Shown piece by piece: positions 11,082 through 23,265 of a stretch of 64,000 nucleotides of DNA. Position numbers and translations under genes: made by a program. Position 1 is the stretch's first letter. Each line of letters starts with the position of its first letter. The notes beneath the pieces are model-generated. The model ran no database searches and was not told where the DNA came from. It saw only the letters and a list, made by a program, of their open reading frames with translations. This DNA comes from Scalesia atractyloides (Eukaryota; Streptophyta; Magnoliopsida; Asterales; Asteraceae): the NCBI GenBank assembly GCA_947069175.1, contig CAMTDV010000013.1, positions 30,879,857 to 30,943,856 of the forward strand, written 5' to 3'.

Positions 11082-12230
11082 GTGGAATCTAACAAAGCCG
11101 AAAATAGAGATATTGATAACGATAATTTTCAAGCTCGCATTGACGTGGCAGTAGAAAAGGCCATGGGAAAGGCCATAGAAAACCTTAGAGAGTCGAGTGC
11201 TACTCGCTCTAGGCCATTATCAGTTACCCCATCTTCAGCTCATAAGGAGAGCTCCGTTCACTCTTCCAATGCGAAGAGTGAACCAAAGAAACTATAATTC
11301 ACTGAAAGGTCTCGTTCTGTTAAAGACGGATGTACCTATAAGTATTTTGTCTCCTGTAAGCCCCGAGAATTTAACGGGGAGAAAGGAGCTGTGGAGGCCT
11401 TGAAATGGCTTGATGAGATGGAGACGATAGTAGATATCAGCAACTGTGCTGATAAGGATGTGGTCAAGTATGTATCACAGTCCTTTAAGGGCGATGCCCT
11501 AATATGGTGGAAAGCCATGAAACAGTCTACAGGTAAAGTACACCTGTATAATTTAGGATGGTCCAAGTTTGTGGACCTTGTTAAGGAAACTTACTGCCCA
11601 ACCCATGAGGTGGAGAAATTAGAGACAGACTTTTTGTCTCTTTCAATGAAAAACCTAGACTGTCGAAAGTACGTCTCAGATTTCAATTCCCTATCTAGGT
11701 TACTTTCCTATTTAATCACCACCGAATCCAAACGCATTGCGCGTTTTATAAAAGGGTTGGCGCCCGAAATAAAGGGCATGGTAAAGGCTGCTCAGCCTAG
11801 TACCAATAGGGTCCGCTGTAGACCTATCACTTTCCCTCACCCTTGATTTAGTAAGATAAAAGTCAGTAAGAATTGAAACAGACGGAAAGAGAAAATGGGA
11901 GGATAATAACTCCCAAAGATTCAAAAAGAAAGGAAATTTCGGGTTCAAGAAGAACCGGCACGCGTCTAATGACAAACCCCTATGCAAGAATTGTAAATAT
12001 AGACATTGGGGACAGTGTAGTATAAATCCACAAACCAAACCCTGTGGTATCTGCAAAAGAAGAGGGCATAACACCTTAGATTGTCAGGATCTTAAGGATG
12101 CAGTTTGCTATAACTGCAATGAAAAAGGGCATATAACGTATAATTGCCCCAAGAAACCTAAAAGTAATGATGCAAAGCCTGGAGAGGCCAAGAAGGGGAA
12201 TGCCCGTGCCTTTCAAATGAATGCCAAGGA
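11082..12230 (+). pseudogene. gag of chromovirus C with zinc knuckles
   Basis: A charged start (11082-11290) is followed by a stop at 11295-11297. The core gag domain at 11391-11810 then shows FNGEKGAVEALKWLDEME, GDALIWWKAM and FVDLVKETYCPTHE. A frameshift near 11810 and a stop near 11850 follow. The C-terminal part holds cysteine boxes at about 11985-12150, including CGICKRRGHNTLDC and CYNCNEKGHITYNC, the CX2CX4HX4C knuckles that bind RNA. The frame then runs without a stop into the protease. Gag would form the particle that packages the element's RNA. With two stops and one shift, this copy cannot make it. Confidence 0.85.
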
Positions 12231-12690
12231 GGCCGTTAATGACAACAACATCATAACAGGTACATTCCTCATTAACAATATTTACGCTAGAGTTATTTTT
12301 GATTCGGGTGCGGATAAATCATTTGTTGACCATAAGTTTAGTAAACTATTAAACCTGCCCATAAGAACTCTAGACAAAACTTATGAGATAGAACTTGCTG
12401 ATGGAATGATAGAAACAGCATCTTCCATTCTTGATGGATGCTTTATATCCATTAAGAATCATTCCATCCCTATCTCTCTTCTGCCAATGAAATTAGCGGG
12501 GTTCGATGTTGTGTTAGGCATGGATTGGTTATCTCATAACCAAGCCCGTATTGCCTGTGATAAAAAGCTCATCAAAATTAAAACCCCATCTGGTGAAATG
12601 ATCACCATCCCCGGAGACTCACACTATGAACTGCCAGACAAGGTGTCGTTATTTAAGGCATCCAAGTGTTTGAGAAGAGGCTGTGTTATC
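12231..12690 (+). pseudogene. Aspartic protease domain of chromovirus C
   Basis: This lies in an uninterrupted frame from about 12217. ARVIFDSGADKSFVD holds an intact catalytic D-S-G triplet, and FDVVLGMDWLSHNQA is the conserved C-terminal block of plant Ty3/gypsy proteases. The domain itself looks intact. It is fused in frame to gag upstream and to reverse transcriptase downstream, as expected, but lesions on both sides disable the polyprotein. Confidence 0.85.
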
Positions 12691-12699
12691 TACATGGCA

Positions 12700-13545
12700 A
12701 AAGTAACTATCAATGAACCTAAGCCGAACCTTGAAGATCAACCAGTTATCTCGGAGTATCCCGATGTTTTCCCTGAGGAATTCCCAGGCCTACCTCCAGG
12801 CAGGCAAGTGGAGTTTAGAATAGATATCCTACCAGGATCAGCACCAGTGGCTAGAGCTCCATATAGGCTAGCACCAACAGAGATGAAGGAATTAAGGATG
12901 CAGCTAGACGAACTCTTGGAGAAAGGCTTTATTCAGCTAGTTCCTCGCCTTGGGGAGCTCCTATCCTCTTTGTAAAGAAGAAAGACGGTTTGATGCAAAT
13001 GTACATCGATTACCGAGAGCTGAACAAGTTAACTATTAAGAATAGATATCCTCTGCCCAGGATCGATGATTTATTCGACCAACTTCAAGGGGCTAGTTTC
13101 TTCTCTAAGATTGATCTGAGATCTGGATATCACCAGCTAAAGGTTAGGAGTGAGGATGTTCCTAAAACTGCCTTCAGGACCCGATATGGTCACTTCGAGT
13201 TCTTAGTGTTGCCTTTTGGGCTCACAAATGCACCTGTAGCATTCATGGATCTCATGAATAGAGTCTGCAAACCATATTTGGATAAGTTTGTCATTGTCTT
13301 TATAGACGACATACTTATCTACTCTCGTAACCAAGCTGATCACGAGAAACATCTTCGGTGCATCTTAGAATTGTTAAGGCAAGAGAAGCTTTATGCCAAA
13401 TTCTCTAAATGTGAATTTTGGCTTAGAGAAGTCCAATTCCTTGGACATATGGTAAGTGAATGTGGTATCCAAGTGGATCCCGTTAAAATTGAGGTCATCA
13501 TGAATTGGGAAGTTCCCAAGACTCCATCGAGATTCGTAGTTTCTT
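12700..13545 (+). pseudogene. Reverse transcriptase of chromovirus C
   Basis: The domain starts with YPDVFPEEFPGLPPGR and includes DYRELNKLTIKNRYPLPRID, FSKIDLRSGYHQLKV, LPFGLTNAPVAFMDLMN and the catalytic FIDDILIYS. Two lesions are clear: a frameshift near 12945, between the N-terminal block and the kinase-like KKDG block, and a second near 13535 in the thumb. Sequence quality is otherwise high, so the decay is limited. It would copy element RNA into DNA in the cytoplasmic particle. Confidence 0.9.
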
Positions 13546-14260
13546 AGGACTGGCCGGTTATTATAGAAGGTTCATTGAGAACTTCTCGAGAATAGCCACT
13601 CCTTTGACTACCCTGACCTGTAAGAATGTTAAATATAATTGGGGTCCAAAACAACAAGAATCTTTTGAGATTCTGAAAAACAAGTTGAGTAATGCTCTTG
13701 TGCTATCTCTACCAGAGGGTGTTGAAGATTTTGTAGTCTATTGTGATGCATCGCACACCGGCATCGGCTATGTGCTAATGCAAAAAGGCAAAGTGATTGC
13801 CTATGCATCACGACAGTTAAAGGTGCACGAAAGGAATTACACCACCCACAATTTGGAACTAGGTCCCGTTGTATTTGCACTAAAACTGTGGAGACATTAC
13901 TTGTATGGCAAAAAGTGTATTATACACAGTGACCATAAAAGTCTCCAATATCTGTTCAATCAGAAGGAATTGAACATGCGACAATGTCTATGGATGGAAA
14001 CGCTTAATGACTATGATTGCGAGATTCGCTACCATCCAGGCAAGGCAAATGTAGTTGCTGATGCCTTAAGTCGCAAGGAACAAGTTAAACCAATAAGGAT
14101 TAACGCCAAGAGCATCGAGCTCAGAAATAGCTTAAATGAGAAGTTATTAGATGTGCAAAAGCAAGCCCTATTAGAGGCTAATATTCCTAATGATGGATTA
14201 GGCGGAACTACGGAACAGTTAGCGCCTGGAAAGCATGGAATCCTTAGATTCAATGAGAGG
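13536..14260 (+). pseudogene. RNase H domain of chromovirus C
   Basis: After the thumb block (FLGLAGYYRRFIENFS) the RNase H domain shows VVYCDASHTGIGYVLMQ, ASRQLKVHERNYTTHNLELG, IIHSDHKSLQYL and GKANVVADALSRK, the acidic residues and layout of gypsy RNase H. The frame is open from about 13505 to 14341. The domain removes RNA from the RNA-DNA hybrid. This segment alone appears intact. Confidence 0.9.
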
Positions 14261-15571
14261 ATCTGGGTTCCAGTCTTTGGAGGACTTAGAGATCTAATCC
14301 TCCAAGAAGCGCAGTTCGAGATACTCAGTTCACCCGGGAAGTGACAAGATGTATCAAGATTTGAAGAAGAATTATTGGTGGATGGGTTTGAAGAAATCCA
14401 TAGCCACGTATGTAGCTAAGTGTCGACGTGTTCGCAAGTTAAGGCCGAACATCAAAAACCGTCAGGACTTCTACAACAACTTGAGATTCCCACTTGGAAA
14501 TGGGAAATGGTAACAATGGACTTGATTACCAAGTTACCTAGGACCAAAAGTGGAAATGACACTATTTGGGTCATTGTAGACAGACTGACTAAGTCAGCTC
14601 ATTTCTTGCAAATCAAAGAAACGTATAATTCAGATAAATTGGCTAAGTTGTATGTGGACAAGATTGTGTCCCTACACGGTGTGCCAGTATCTATTATATC
14701 TGACAGAGATACTAGATACACATCTCACTTTTGGAAAAGTTTCCAACAATCTTTGGGCACACGATTAAACTTTTGTACGGCTTACCATCCACATACTGAT
14801 GGTTAAAGTGAGCGTACTATTCAAACTTTGGAAGACATACTTAGGGCATGTGTGATTGATCTAGGTGGAAGTTGGGATGACCACTTACCCCTAATAGTAT
14901 TCTCCTACAATAACAGCTATCATACTAGCATCAAGGCTGCTCCTTTTGAGGCCTTGTATGGGAGAAAATGTAGAACGCCCATGTGCTGGGCAGAGGTTAG
15001 GGAAGCCCAACTATCAGGACCGGAGATTGTCTTGGAGACCACAGAAAAGGTTATACAAATCCGTGATCGTCTCAAAGCTGCCAGAGATAGGCAGAACAGC
15101 TATGCTGACAAGAGGCGTAAACCTCTTAAGTTCCAAGTAGGGGACAAGGTCATGTTGAAGGTATCACCCTGGAAAGGTGTTATGCATTTTAGAAAGAAGT
15201 GCAAGTTGAGCCCAAGATATACTGGACCATTCGAGATAGTCGAATGTGTCAGCACTGTAGCTTATAAGCTCAGGTTGCCCGAGGAGCTTAGTGGAATCCA
15301 TGATGTATTCCACATATCTAACCTTAAGAAATGTCTAGCTGATGAGTCGCTAGCAATGTCACACGAGGATGTGCAAATTGATGAAAACCTGAGGTTCATT
15401 GAGAAACCAATTTCATTCGAGGATCGACAGGTTAAGAAGCTCCGAAGAAAAATGATACCTATAGTAAAAATTAAGTAGGACGCTTTTAGAGGTCCCGAGT
15501 ATACATGGGAGGTTGAGTCCACTATGCGACAAAAGTACCCCCATCTTTTTGAATAAAATCTCGAGGTCGAT
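14261..15571 (+). pseudogene. Integrase and chromodomain-like tail of chromovirus C
   Basis: A frameshift near 14330 and others to about 14430 break the zinc-binding N-terminal part. The catalytic core follows: VTMDLITKLPRTKSGNDTIW, SDRDTRYTSHFW and FCTAYHPHTDG. A TAA at 14804-14806 replaces the expected glutamine before SERTIQTLED. The core then runs through PFEALYGRKCRTP and the C-terminal GPFEIVE block to a TAG at 15476-15478, where tryptophan is expected, and the chromodomain-related tail ends at KYPHLFE. Integrase inserts the DNA copy, and the tail is thought to bind chromatin marks. This copy is inactive. Confidence 0.9.
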
Positions 15572-15580
15572 ATTTCTTTT

Positions 15581-15593
15581 AAGGGGGTGAGGA
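15581..15593 (+). other. Polypurine tract of chromovirus C
   Basis: AAGGGGGTGAGGA directly precedes the TGTAGCA start of the 3' LTR and would prime plus-strand DNA synthesis. Confidence 0.8.
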
Positions 15594-16261
15594 TGTAGCA
15601 CGCAGTAAAATCGTGTCCAATAGTATAGTGACAGTGTTGTATTTTAAATATAGTCTGTTAAAGACCAATAAGGACTAAAGGCGTCAACATGCTCAAACTG
15701 AGCCTCTGAGTGACGGTCTGATGTCAACATGCATAAATAACAGCCTCTGAGTGACTGATATGTCAACATGCTTGAAATTTGGCCTCTGAGTGACTGATAT
15801 GTCAACATGCCCAGCCTCTAAGTGACATTGGAGTCAACATGCTTATAATAAGCCTCTGAGTTATCCTTTACGAAGTCCTAACTCTCATACGTGCCAAATG
15901 TTGGACGAGGGGGTTCAATTTTGTAAATATGTGAAAGTTGGATGATGGTGGGATTAAAAGTGTCAACATGTTAATTCTTACCTCTGAGTGACCTTTTAAC
16001 GAACCGAGAGCTCGACAATGTCCAGGCATAATCCCGGATATGCCAAGTATTTGCTACGGAGGGCAAAAAGTGCCAAAAGGTTATTTAAAAGGATTTTAGA
16101 AGCTTTTTAAAGTTAAGGGGCTAAAGTGTCAAACTTTGAAACTGGCCAAGTGGTGGTCGCAGGCCGCGAGAGACCAGGCCTGGGCCTCTCGTGGGGCGCG
16201 TGAAAGCCTCTGCTGCAGAAAGTTTGTTTGGCAGCCAAGCAAACTCCACAAAACTATTAAT
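15594..16261 (+). repeat. 3' LTR of chromovirus C, left part
   Basis: It begins TGTAGCACGCAG and follows the 5' LTR base for base, with scattered differences, up to AAACTATTAAT, where copia element A is inserted. It contains the same short U3 repeat array. The final TTAAT (16257-16261) is the target-site copy of element A. Confidence 0.9.
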
Positions 16262-16975
16262 TGTAGGTCCACCTGAGGATGTCAAACCTATTCCTTGTTC
16301 ATATAACACACACACAAGTGCGGAATCCAAGTGTGCATGCAACCAAAGCAAAGTAAAGAACACGGGGTAACCAAAGATTCACTATCTTGGTTAATGATTG
16401 AGAACAAGTACAAACATATACACACAATGCTCGTATGACTCAAACAAACTTGTTGTGTTCTTGTGTCTTCGTCTTCAGAGAGAATGCTGAGAGGCTCACT
16501 TAGACCAACTAGCTAACCAACTCTCCCAACCAACTCTGACTGAGAGGTACATGACTGCTTATATAGTGTCCGTCTAGATTTTCGTATGAATCACGATGCT
16601 AGACATACGGAACACACTATTTCACACGAGACACATCTCCAGGAATTTTGGCGTGAGTCAACTGTTCCGTACAAAATGTTTGCTTCGTACAAAACTACTC
16701 AAGGATTTGTACGAATCATCTGATTCGTACGAAAACTCTGACTCGCACAGAATTCTTCTTCTTGGAGAACGTGAGTAGACATGATGTTTACAAGACTCAA
16801 CGGTATGCACACATGCAACCGATTAACATAGACAAGCTAAGATGTCATACTAGATCAAGATAGAAGGATATCTTGATCTATTCGACACGACCAAAACTAT
16901 ACAGACACTTGAGCAAAGACCATACAATTACAACTGTAATTAAGAACAACCGACATACACAAAACTGTATCAACA
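16262..16975 (-). repeat. 3' LTR of copia element A
   Basis: On the plus strand it runs TGTAGGTCCACC to GTATCAACA. It aligns with both LTRs of element B and holds several copies of a near-palindromic TTCGTACGAA motif (16640-16750), some changed by C-to-T type differences. GCTTATATAG at about 16558-16567 is a TATA box on the minus strand. Confidence 0.9.
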
Positions 16976-16987
16976 AACTCCCCCTTG
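16976..16987 (-). other. Polypurine tract of copia element A
   Basis: The minus strand reads AAGGGGGAGTT immediately before the 3' LTR, the usual place for the plus-strand primer. The identical tract is at 41219-41230 in element B. Confidence 0.85.
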
Positions 16988-18708
16988 GATGTTGCTTTCT
17001 TTGGTCTTCGGTCTTTGGTCTTCAGATGTTGGTCTTCACATGAATGGTTTGGAGTATCAACAAACTCCCCCTGAAGATCTGCTATTCATTGATAGATCTG
17101 CTATCCAACGATTAGAGCATCAGGTCTTCGAACTTCTAAGAAACTTCAAATCTTTCTTGTTTCCTCTTCTGACTTGTCAGATTTCTTCGTTGCTGGTCTT
17201 TGTTCATGTTCTTTTGTATCAATTTGTATTCAATAAAAAATATAATTAGAACACTAATTTCTCAGGGAGTACACACGAAAGACTTATCATAATTTCTTCG
17301 TATGATTGTATTCCCTGAACGAGATACACACACTCGTATGAATTCCACCAGCAGATTTGAGAAAAACAAGTGACCAAGTCAAATCAAATGACTAGGTTCA
17401 TTTGTATGAGATACACACACTCAAACGAATTTCAGATTTTGGATTTCTTTTTATGGATTACTTGTTGCAAGATATTACTTTATGAAGTTGCGATATCAAA
17501 CAGATGGTTTTCTAGCGTATCTTGGTAGAAAACTTCGAGTATCAACTTTGGCTAACTTTCAAAAAGTAATTACATAAGCAACTAAGTAAACTAGACTTAA
17601 AAACTAAATATACAAATAAACTATATATCTATTTAACAATCTTTTTCGAGTTTCAAGGTAAAGGAATCATACCAGCATTTTAATCTTTGTCAAAAACGGT
17701 ATTTGGTTTTCAAAATTAAACATATAAGTATTTAACTATGATTATCGGTATTGTTGTCGACGTAAGCTCAGACTTATCATATGTAATCATGATTAGGAGA
17801 TATGATTAAGGTATGGATTTATACTTACTAGTCGGTGTTCAACCACATCACAACACATTCATGTATCAAGATATGCACGAGAGAAAATCTTACTGGTGAG
17901 TATACTGCTTTATCATCTGTTTTAACGTATATATATGATGTGAGATACTCACTTAATTTTGATTGAAAACAAGCCCTTTGTGATTTAATCACTTATTGAT
18001 GAGGAACTTGATTTTCATATGCATGCAGGGCATAGGAGTAAGTCCGTGAACAGGTTAGTACCATCGTACCGACAAAGAGACGGACTTAGCTCCCGCATAA
18101 AGCTGTGATATTTTATCACTTATTTTGGGAATGGGATATTTTTATCACTTATTTGAAGGTCGAATGCAGTATGTACACGTATGTATGATATCATGGAAGT
18201 TCTAGACTTACGCCACCGTTAATTTCTGGCAAAAGATTCAACCATGATACCCAGATGATAAGCCAGCATAAAGACAATATATCTCAGAACCTCGGCACTC
18301 TATCAAACGAAATTTCGGTACCAAGACCATATGCCAATGAATGGTTCCCACCTGGTGTTCTGTCTGTTAGGTTTATATCAACCTGCACATTTTAGTCTGA
18401 TTGTGAGCCTACCGATACATCATAAGTAAAAGTTACTTATCAATCTTCTATCTATGCTTTTAACCATATCTGACAAATTTACCGGTGAATTTCATCATCT
18501 TCAACTTATCCAAGAAACTCATTTTTGATTTTTTCTAATGTTTTTTGTATTTTCTGATTTTTTCTCCCCCTTAAACAAAGAAGGTAAATAAAAGACATAT
18601 TTTTGTATTTTCTTAAACTTACTCCCCCTAAAATATAAAACTGAAAATCTTTTTTGTAGTTTTAGATTTTTAGAAAAGTAAATACAAAAATAGTTAGCCA
18701 TGGTGGAG
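16988..18708 (-). other. Long 3' non-coding region of copia element A
   Basis: About 1.7 kb lie between the pol stop and the polypurine tract, with no convincing reading frame on either strand. The region is collinear with 41231-42955 in element B. It includes two further purine tracts read on minus (near 18563-18574 and 18620-18629). SIRE-type copia elements often carry a long, sometimes env-like, region here. I see no env-like protein. Confidence 0.7.
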
Positions 18709-21700
18709 TTACTCGGGTTTCACCTAGATGCCATTGACCAAAAGTAGATAATCAAAACGTGATTTATCAAAGGCTTTGGTAAAAAGGTCAGCACGTTGGT
18801 GATCAGTGTGGATTTTAACAACATTGATAAGTCTCTTTTCATAGCAATCTTGTATGAAATAATACTTAATCTCAATGTGTTTTGTTTTTGAGTGCTGTAC
18901 AGGATTCCGAGTGATCTATAAAGCAGCTTCCTTATCAACAAAAATAGGAGTAGTAAGAAATTCAAAACCGTAGTCACGCATTTGCTGTTGAATCCATAGA
19001 ACTTGAGAGCAGCAACTAGAAGCTGAAATATACTCAGCCTCATAGGTTGATGTAGCTACACAAGTCTGCTTTTTGCATTGTCACGTAACTAGGCAATTTC
19101 CCAATAACTGACATCCTGTTGTTGTTGACTTTGCATCGATTTTGCAGCCGCCATGATCAGAATCACTGAATACTATCAGATCAAAGTTATCATCCTTAGG
19201 GTACCATAGACCAGTGTTACGGCGACCCTTTAGATAACGAAAGATCCTTTTCACAGCCATCAAATGAGAAACCTTCGGACTAGACTGATAGCGCGCCAAA
19301 GGAATGTTGGGTATATTATGTCGGGTCTTGAAGCAGTAAGATACATGAGAGATCCGATCATAGCACGATAGAGGGATGGTTCTACATGTTCACCCATTCC
19401 GTCTGGAGTAATCCCATGATTTTGAGCTAATGGAGTTCCCAAAGGTTTTGAGTCATCCATTTGAAATCGCTTGAGAATATCTCCGACGTACTTGGTTTGA
19501 TGGATAAAAATCCCTTCCTTTGATTGTTGAACCTGCAAACCTAAAAAGAAAGTCATTTCTCCCATAGCGCTCATCTCGAACTTCTCCTGCATAACCTGTT
19601 CAAATTCTTTGCACATTCGAGTGTTAGTAGACCCAAATATAATATCATCAACATAAACCTGTACTAGCAGCAAATCCTCGTCCCGTTCCTGGATGAAGAG
19701 AGTACAGTCGATCAGGCCTCGTCGAAAACCATTCTTCAACAGATAGGTGGACAATGTTTCATACCAAGCCCTCGGAGCTTGATGAAGACCATATAACGCC
19801 TTGTTGAGAAGCTAAACCTTCTCAGGATGGAGAGGATCTTCAAAACTGGCGGTTGCTCAACATATACTTCCTCTTCTACCACACCATGAAGAAATGCCCT
19901 CTTCACATCCATCTGATAAACGGTGAACTTCTTGAAGGACGCATAAGCCAAAAAGATTCTTATGGCCTCAAGTCGTGCAACCGGTGCATAAACTTCATTG
20001 TAATCAATGCCTTCGACCTGATTAAAACCTTGAACAGCCAATCGTGCTTCGTTTCTCACAACAATACCTCGGTCATCCTTCTTGCACCTGTACACCCATC
20101 GTGTACCAATCTTCTTGTAGTTGTCAGGCATGTCAACCAATTTCCAGACGCCTAACTTCTGAAACTGCTAAAGTTCTTCCTACATGGCTTCAACCCACGA
20201 GTCTTCTTTCATTGCCTCCTTCCAAGATTTTGGTTCTACTTGGCACACATAGCAGGCAAAAGACCAATCATTCAGACCACTAGATTCCCTGATATCCGAA
20301 TACAATCCAGCATTCTGGTTATTTCGAAGCTGATTACGAGTCTGCACACCACTTTGGACATCTCCAATAATATTCTGCTGAGGATGGATATTATGAATTC
20401 GAGTTTCTGGCACATCAGGAACTCGAGAATTTATACCCAAATTGTTTATATTTAGATCAACAGTTAAATCGAGAGCTGGATTTGATGACGTTGTAGATGC
20501 TTGACCTTCAGTCGTTCCTTGAGGTGGAATATTTGACGTATCATTTGAAAATCCAGGAACCGCACCAGAGGCAGCTTCATTTGCATCATGAAACTCATCT
20601 TCTTCTGATGAAACATTATAATCCGCAGCGTCTTCGAAGTCCTCATTTTGAACAAGATTGTTAACCGAAGTCGACACTTGAGGGTTAACAATAATTGGTC
20701 AAACTAATGACGAGTCTACTGCAGTATCACTTTCCAATAGCATCCGAGCAGCAACTGTTGCATCATCAAAAGTTGGCAGATTAAAGGAGTCAAATAGCCT
20801 ATCGTAGTCGAACATCCAAGGAGCACCCGGAGCTCTAACCGCTTATGTATATCTCTGAACCTTGACTTCACCCCATTCTTCAATCTTCTTCGAAGACAAA
20901 TTCCACACCCGGAAATTAGGAGTAGCATATCCAAGAAAGAAACCTTCGATAGCCTTGGGACCAAATTTTCCATGTGGGTCGATCATAGTGCATGGAGCTC
21001 CAAAAGGTTCTAAGAAAGAAATATCCGATTTCCTTTTATGTAACAACTCAAAGCATGTCTTCCCATGTCTCTTCACCGTTAGAACTCTATTCATCGTGTA
21101 GCATGCAGTAGCAACAGCTTCTACCCAAAATTGAACATGGAAGTTCTGATTCTACTAACATGGTTCTTGCAGTTTCAATAAGAGTTCAATTTTTCCTCTC
21201 AGCGACACCATTTTGTTGTGGAGTGTATCGAGAACTGTACTCATGCAGAATACCCTTTAAGGAACAGTACTCATCCATAACCTATTCTTGAATTCCGTGC
21301 CATTGTCGCTTCTGATTCTCCTTACCTTCAGATTATACAGATTTTCTAACAGAGTCAGGAGATTCTTGAGGATAGTAGGAACTTCACTCTTGTGTGCCAA
21401 CATGTTTACCCATGAGAATCTGGAATAGTTATCAGTAACTACCAGACAATAAGAATCACCAAAGGTAGTCTTGTGTTTCATAGGTCCAAAGAGGTCCATA
21501 TGAAGACGTTCTAGTGGCATATTCACAGTGTTGATCTTCTTCACGGGATGGGACTTTCTTGCTTGCTTCCCTTTCTGGCTTGATACACAAATGTCTTGAA
21601 GATGAAAATTCTTCACTGGTACACCATTCACTATATTGTTCTTTACCAAATAGTTCATTTTTCTCAGGTGAATGTGTCCCATACGTCTATGCCAAGAGAT

Positions 21701-22130
21701 TGATTCCTTCTCGGTGGCTTTAGAGACAAAACAGGTGACCTGTGTAGATGTTGTAATAGCTTGACTCATATCAAGAATATACAAATCATTAATTCTTGGA
21801 GCCGACAGGAGAATCCATTCCTTGGGGATCTTGAATCCAGGCTTCAGCACATAACATTGGGCATCATCAAAATGTACCGTGAACTTCTTGACGCAGATTT
21901 GAGAAACGCTAAGAAGATTGTGATCAATTTGCCGTACATAATTATCTTGTCGAAACTCACAACACCATTGGAGACCATTCCTTCTCCAGTTATCACCAGC
22001 AAAAGCAACATAACCACCCCTTATGCTTTTCACATCATATAGGAGCCGCAAGTCGTCCGTCATGTGACTTGATGCTCCACTATCAACAATCCAATGACTG
22101 TTTACAGTTCCTCCTGGAACATCCTACACA
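18709..22130 (-). pseudogene. pol of copia element A (protease, integrase, RT, RNase H)
   Basis: On the minus strand the order is protease, integrase, reverse transcriptase and RNase H, the Ty1/copia order. The protease region at about 22060 has lost a block relative to element B. Integrase shows SWHRRMGHIHLRKMNYL, the second cysteine pair altered (ICVSSQKGK, where B has CISCKKGK), DLFGPM and TDNYSRFSW. Reverse transcriptase shows LVQVYVDDIIFGSTN and FFLGLQVQQSKEG. RNase H shows FSDSDHGGCKIDAKSTT. Stops and frameshifts are frequent (near 21257, 20843, 20160, 19815 and 19270), more than in element B. It would replicate and integrate the element, but this copy is dead. Confidence 0.9.
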
Positions 22131-22159
22131 TTGCACAAACAAGATTAGTTTGAGATAGG

Positions 22160-23265
22160 GACCCAAGCCTTAGTGGTCTTGGGTCTTCCCTTATCATCGA
22201 GAAATGTAATCTCAATTTCTTGATGATTAACAAACTAAGAGCCTCCTTTTGAACCATTCCCGGTCTTCTGTTTCCAAGATCCTTGTTTATTACCAGATTT
22301 ACTATTATTTACAGTTTTAACAGTGTCTGGTTTTATTGACTTTGAAGATCTTTGATCCTTTTTTGAAGAATCCGATTTTAAAGCTTTCTCAACTGCTTTT
22401 ACTTGTTTACGTTTTTGTTTCTCTTTTTGACCCTTAATGATTCGTTTTTCTTGAGTCGGAGAAACAGATTTGCGTTTGCAAGTTGGTTCATGAGGGGCTT
22501 TCTCTAAACATCTTGATTTGGCTGGATTTTGACAATCCTTTATAATATGGCCAAATTCTCCACATTTGAAACATGTTCTCCTTTCAACAAAACTAGGAGA
22601 TCGTGTTTCTCGGCTTGATGTTGAACTTGTGGATCCTGAGGTAGTGGGTTCATTTTCATTACATCCATCAGTGTGTTGGGTGTAATTGTTTTGACTATTT
22701 CTTTTCAAAATCTTAACTTTCTTTACAAAACAACATTAGATTTTCCTTGAAAAGTTTGATTTTATCGGTACCTTTAGAACTCACAAATTTAACAGTTTTG
22801 GACTTTTTCTGGTCACGAGAGCCTTTTGCTTCAACCTTCGGTTGAGAAACTGTAGGCTTTTCAACTCGCTTCCATTGTTTTTCTTTCGAAGCGGATAGTG
22901 GTTGTGATTTGGTGGGCTTTTTCCTTTCTAAAGGTTTGGTTGTTGATTTTTCAAAAACCTGATCTATAGAGATTGGATTTACGTTTTTAATTGGAAAATC
23001 TTTGTTTGAATAGATTTTCTTATCTCCAACCAAAGTATACAACACATTATCTACTTCTTGTGTAGACACACTTATCTTCACAGATTTCTTAGGAACAGTC
23101 TCTTGATTCTCAACAGATTGAGTACTAGGAGTAGCAGACGATTCTACTCTTTTCCTTTCATCAAGAGGCTGATCTTGATCATCATTTCTTGATTCATCAT
23201 CTGATGTATCATCCTCTTCTTCATCAGATGATGAACTTTCAGGCTTGCTTGGTTCTTGAATCTTT
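22160..23265 (-). pseudogene. Second zinc-knuckle region and lysine/serine linker of copia element A
   Basis: This continues upstream of the protease on minus. RRTCFKCGEFGHIIKDCQNP at about 22540-22590 is a CX2CX4HX4C knuckle. It is followed by a very lysine/serine-rich stretch, and before it (22713-23265) by a linker containing NVLYTLVGDKKIYSNKDFPI and an acidic SSSDEE patch. Frames are broken at about 22710 and 22230. The region ends abruptly near 23265, where the sequence switches to inverted leader DNA. Confidence 0.85.

Noticed and set aside
16121..16363. Minus-strand ORF starting MFFTLLWLHAHLDSALVC, also at 40294-40575
   Set aside because: It spans the end of the copia LTR and its flank. 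The repeated part is LTR sequence and differs in what follows, so it is not a gene.
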